DNA from: Eunapius fragilis
Taxonomy: Eukaryota > Porifera > Demospongiae > Spongillida > Spongillidae
Length of the DNA: 64,000 bases
Assembly (NCBI GenBank): GCA_963681505.1
Contig: OY811989.1
Coordinates: forward strand, 3,840,854 to 3,904,853
Direction of reading: 5' to 3'
Part shown: positions 57,315 to 64,000 of the stretch, one piece after another
Layout: each line of letters opens with the position of its first letter
How positions within the stretch are numbered: position 1 is the first letter of the stretch
The notes under the pieces: model-generated
The model's input: the letters and a program-made list of their open reading frames with translations, nothing else
The model's database searches: none
What the model was told of the DNA's origin: nothing
Program-made: the position numbers and the translations under genes

Positions 57315-58670
57315 ACACACAATGTCCCCTTCCCACAGTTTCTCTGAAACACTTCTCTGAAGCCCCACCACCCTCCACTTCTCTGAACCCACCCTGCACT
57401 CTCAACCCCACCCTCCACTTCTCTGAACCCCACCCTCCACTTCTCTGAACCCCACCCTCCACTTCTCTGAACCCCACCCTCCACTTCTCTGAATTCCCAC
57501 CCCCGCTTCTCTGAAACCCCACCACCCTCCAATTCCACTTCTCTGAAGCCTCATCATTCACTTCTCTGAACTCCCACCCTCCACTTCTCTGAACCCCACC
57601 CTCCACTTCTCTGAACCCCGACCGTCCACTTCTCTGAATCCTGACCGTCCACTTCTCTGAACCCCACCATCCACTTCTCTGAACCCCCACCGTCCACTTC
57701 TCTGAACCCCCACCGTCCACTTCTCTGAACCCCCACCGTCCACTTCTCTGAACCCCCACTGTCCACTTCTCTGAACCCCCCACCCTGCATTTTAGATACA
57801 ACAGGAAGGGACCGCAAACTCACTATTGTGGAGTTCTGCAATCCAGGAAAGATTCAGTGACATCTAGGTTGACCTGTTTGAAGTCTGTGCCTGGCAGTTT
57901 GATCTTAACCTGAGAGAACATTTGTTCGTGCATGGATGTGAGTTGTAAGTGCATTTGAGTGCGTTGTCGCATGTGTATTGGGTTGAAGTTACCTCACAAT
58001 ATCTTAACACAAAAAAGTGGTTGTACATGCGCACACATACCACCAAATCCTCACATGATGCTGTTGTAGGGTTCTTCAAACTCATGCCAAGAAACACGTC
58101 TTCAGTGGTCACTGCTTGTTTAAAGACAAGTTGGTATCTATTAAAGAGAAGTGCAATTTTTTATTTTAAAAAAGGTTCAGCTTGAGATGCACAAGCTTCA
58201 GCTTCTCGGTTTGGTATTTGTTCAAATGGAACTAATCAATTTCGGCACTTTAGGGAGTAATCTACTATTGTCCTGATCACTTAAGAAGGGAAGGAAAAGA
58301 AGGAAAAAAAAAAAAAAAAAAAAAAAACAGGCTGGGATCATTTTTGCTGTGCTGGTAACTCACTCGGGCTCCGGTCTGGGGTCGTCGTAGTTAAACTGCT
58401 GGCCCACTCCAACCTCGTCTTCTGACCAAATGTCTTTGGAAGCTCTGGGAGGCTCACCACCGCTATTTCCAGCTGCTCGTCCTATGCTACTCGGATTAGC
58501 GTAGGGAGAAGGACGCAAATCCAGCTTGCCGGGGGGAGGAGGGGGTGAAGCAACGAATCACATATATATTGTGTGCTCTTCGAATAAACGTATACCTCTG
58601 ACTCCTGTTCTGTTTCTTCGCCCGGAGGCTTTAGAAGCTCAGCTAGAGCTGCCATGGATACGCCTTCCAT
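57111..58670 (-). CDS. DNAAF6: DNAAF6 (PIH1D3) dynein arm assembly factor, with apparent one-base frameshift
   Basis: DNAAF6 helps preassemble axonemal dynein arms in the cytosol. Exons: 58596-58670 (ATG at 58670; an earlier ATG at 58745 is possible), 58363-58524, 58044-58137, 57824-57909, 57111-57237. It follows vertebrate PIH1D3: ALAELLKPP, KDIWSEDEV, then YQLVFKQAVTTEDVFLGMS, VKIKLPGT, LDCRTPQYRLGLHLPHKV and a final EVTLKSNREYDFINK. About 180 residues, or 205 from the upstream ATG, against 214 in human. Exon 2 ends in phase 0 but exon 3 needs phase 2. A run of five G (+ strand, about 58377-58381) looks one base too long: the conserved DPRPEPE reading appears only in the other frame. This may be an assembly error, a polymorphism or a decaying gene. 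Confidence 0.88.
57262..57320. repeat. (CA)n microsatellite in DNAAF6 intron 4
   Basis: A CA tract of about 40 bases lies just upstream, on the minus strand, of the last DNAAF6 exon, next to the 20-bp minisatellite. Confidence 0.9.
57335..57785. repeat. 20-21-bp minisatellite in DNAAF6 intron 4
   Basis: Unit ccaccctccacttctctgaac, about 21 copies, with a CCG subfamily (caccgtccacttctctgaac) toward the right. It fills most of the intron. Confidence 0.92.
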
Positions 58671-58683
58671 GTTGTATCCGTAA

Positions 58684-62851
<4,168 letters not shown>

Positions 62852-64000
62852 TACTATCTTTGACTGTTGTGTGTAAAGAGCAGGCTCTAACGTGTTCAAA
62901 TCATTTGCATGGAGAATACACACAACAGAACATGCACACAAATGAAGGCATACATTTCACGAATTTATTGTAGTTGTGTGTGTGTGTTGCTTTATTTGGT
63001 GGTGGCCAATCTTCGTCAGGTGGTTTTTTTTTATTTTAAACATTTGAATCGTTCACTCCCACACCTAGGGTGTCATTCTAATGGGCCAGCCAACTACGTC
63101 CCATTCTTTAGCAGTGAATGGCGGAGGTTGATCTGTTGTCTCATTTACTGAGCAATTGCTGCACGACTTAACATGTAAATGCAGATTTATGGGATCATCT
63201 TTTAAAGTATCAAAACAAATGAAGGAGCTGCTACTAGCTAGCACTAGCTAGCATAGCAAAACAAAACAAAACAAAATCAAGAATTTCCAAGTGATTGAAC
63301 ACCTACATTCTGATACAGTCTGTATCGAAATATGTACAGCCAGTATCAGGATATGGGTGTTCAATCAATCGTTATGATTCCCCGTGTTTTTATTTATTTT
63401 ATTTTATGGTCCGTGTCCATGACTTGGTCAAACGAACCCATGGTGGTGGTAATGTCAGTTGTTTTGACTAAAGTTGGAGACAGACTGTTATCTAAATGCG
63501 ACTACCGTTGCCAACAAAAAAGCATCTGCCCAGCGAGGCCATCTGCCTCCTCAATATTTAGATGACAGTACATGCCCATTTAATGATACTTGACATTCTC
63601 AGTCAGATCACTCAGTAAATATTCTCCACACAAGAGGACACTTGTTGTAAAAAAAATACTGTATTATTTTCTATTTACCTACACGGGGTTACAAATGATT
63701 GGCTCGGTGATTTAATAAATTATCTTATGAATACAGGGGTACATCCAGAGTATTATCTGGTACAGCCTTAGTGGCTCAAGGTAGAATACAACTACGTAAA
63801 AAATTCCTAGTAAAGACCCATTCATTAGAACAACAATTTTTTTTTTTCCCCTGTACAATTGCATGTACCTGTAAATCCTTTCAATCTACCACCGAAGGGA
63901 GGGGGAATTTACATGTATGACGTTTTTGAAGCCGGTAAAGTGCAACTGATTAACACCCATAGAATGTTTACTTCCACGTAGCAACCATATTAAAAATAAT
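62852..64000. other. region downstream of ABCE1, no gene recognised
   Basis: A+T-rich with short frames. It holds a quadruplicate aaaac run near 63260, an imperfect hairpin at 63290-63366 and an A+T-rich end. Confidence 0.5.
63290..63366. repeat. imperfect inverted repeat
   Basis: gattgaacacctacattctg then atacag is mirrored, with about four mismatches, by cagtatcaggatatgggtgt then tcaatc. The arms are about 26 bases with a short A+T-rich centre. Confidence 0.55.

Overview
This window is nuclear DNA of an animal. It holds intron-rich genes with GT-AG splice sites, replication-type histone H4 genes, and orthologues of metazoan proteins: an ATP8A-type flippase, SMARCD/BAF60, a diaphanous formin, TDRD3, DNAAF6, ABCE1 and beta-thymosin. 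Spacing is tight, introns are mostly short, and there are many (CA)n tracts, minisatellites and small foldback elements. An AUR1-like PAP2 enzyme, unusual for an animal, points to a non-vertebrate, possibly early-branching marine invertebrate. I cannot name the species. All exons were placed by eye from splice signals, reading-frame phase and remembered family conservation; no search was run.

Layout. 1-6242 (-): 5' two-fifths of an ATP8A-like P4-ATPase, running off the left edge, with a 1.4 kb minisatellite in one intron. 6243-8865: no gene recognised. 8866-9646 (-): DUSP23-like phosphatase, two exons. 10007-13487: three intronless H4 genes (-, -, +) with stem-loops and matching promoters, and a 665 bp foldback element between the two divergent copies. 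14067-14930 (-): PAP2/AUR1-like enzyme. 15310-18049: no gene, but several palindromic elements. 18050-24050 (-): a 712-residue protein I do not recognise. 24183-33916 (+): SMARCD, 16 exons. 35529-41223 (-): a TDRD3-like protein without a visible Tudor domain. 41619-54677 (+): a diaphanous formin cut inside FH2 by a gap of exactly 200 N (54678-54877). 54878-56429 (+): the 3' part of a LIM-domain gene. 56639-56839 (-): beta-thymosin. 57111-58670 (-): DNAAF6/PIH1D3, with an apparent one-base frameshift. 58744-62851 (+): complete ABCE1. 62852-64000: no gene.

These are mostly housekeeping genes and do not form a pathway. Three pairs are head-to-head with little space between: unknown gene/SMARCD (132 bp), TDRD3-like/formin (395 bp), and DNAAF6/ABCE1, whose possible start codons overlap. 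The formin, beta-thymosin and perhaps the LIM protein all concern actin, but the 200-N gap separates the formin from the other two. I saw no operon, CRISPR array or phage-like system. The most unusual signals are nine tandem copies of a 5' splice site after SMARCD exon 13, three H4 genes identical at synonymous sites with a shared NRF1-like promoter palindrome, long foldback elements, and the altered TDRD3 architecture.
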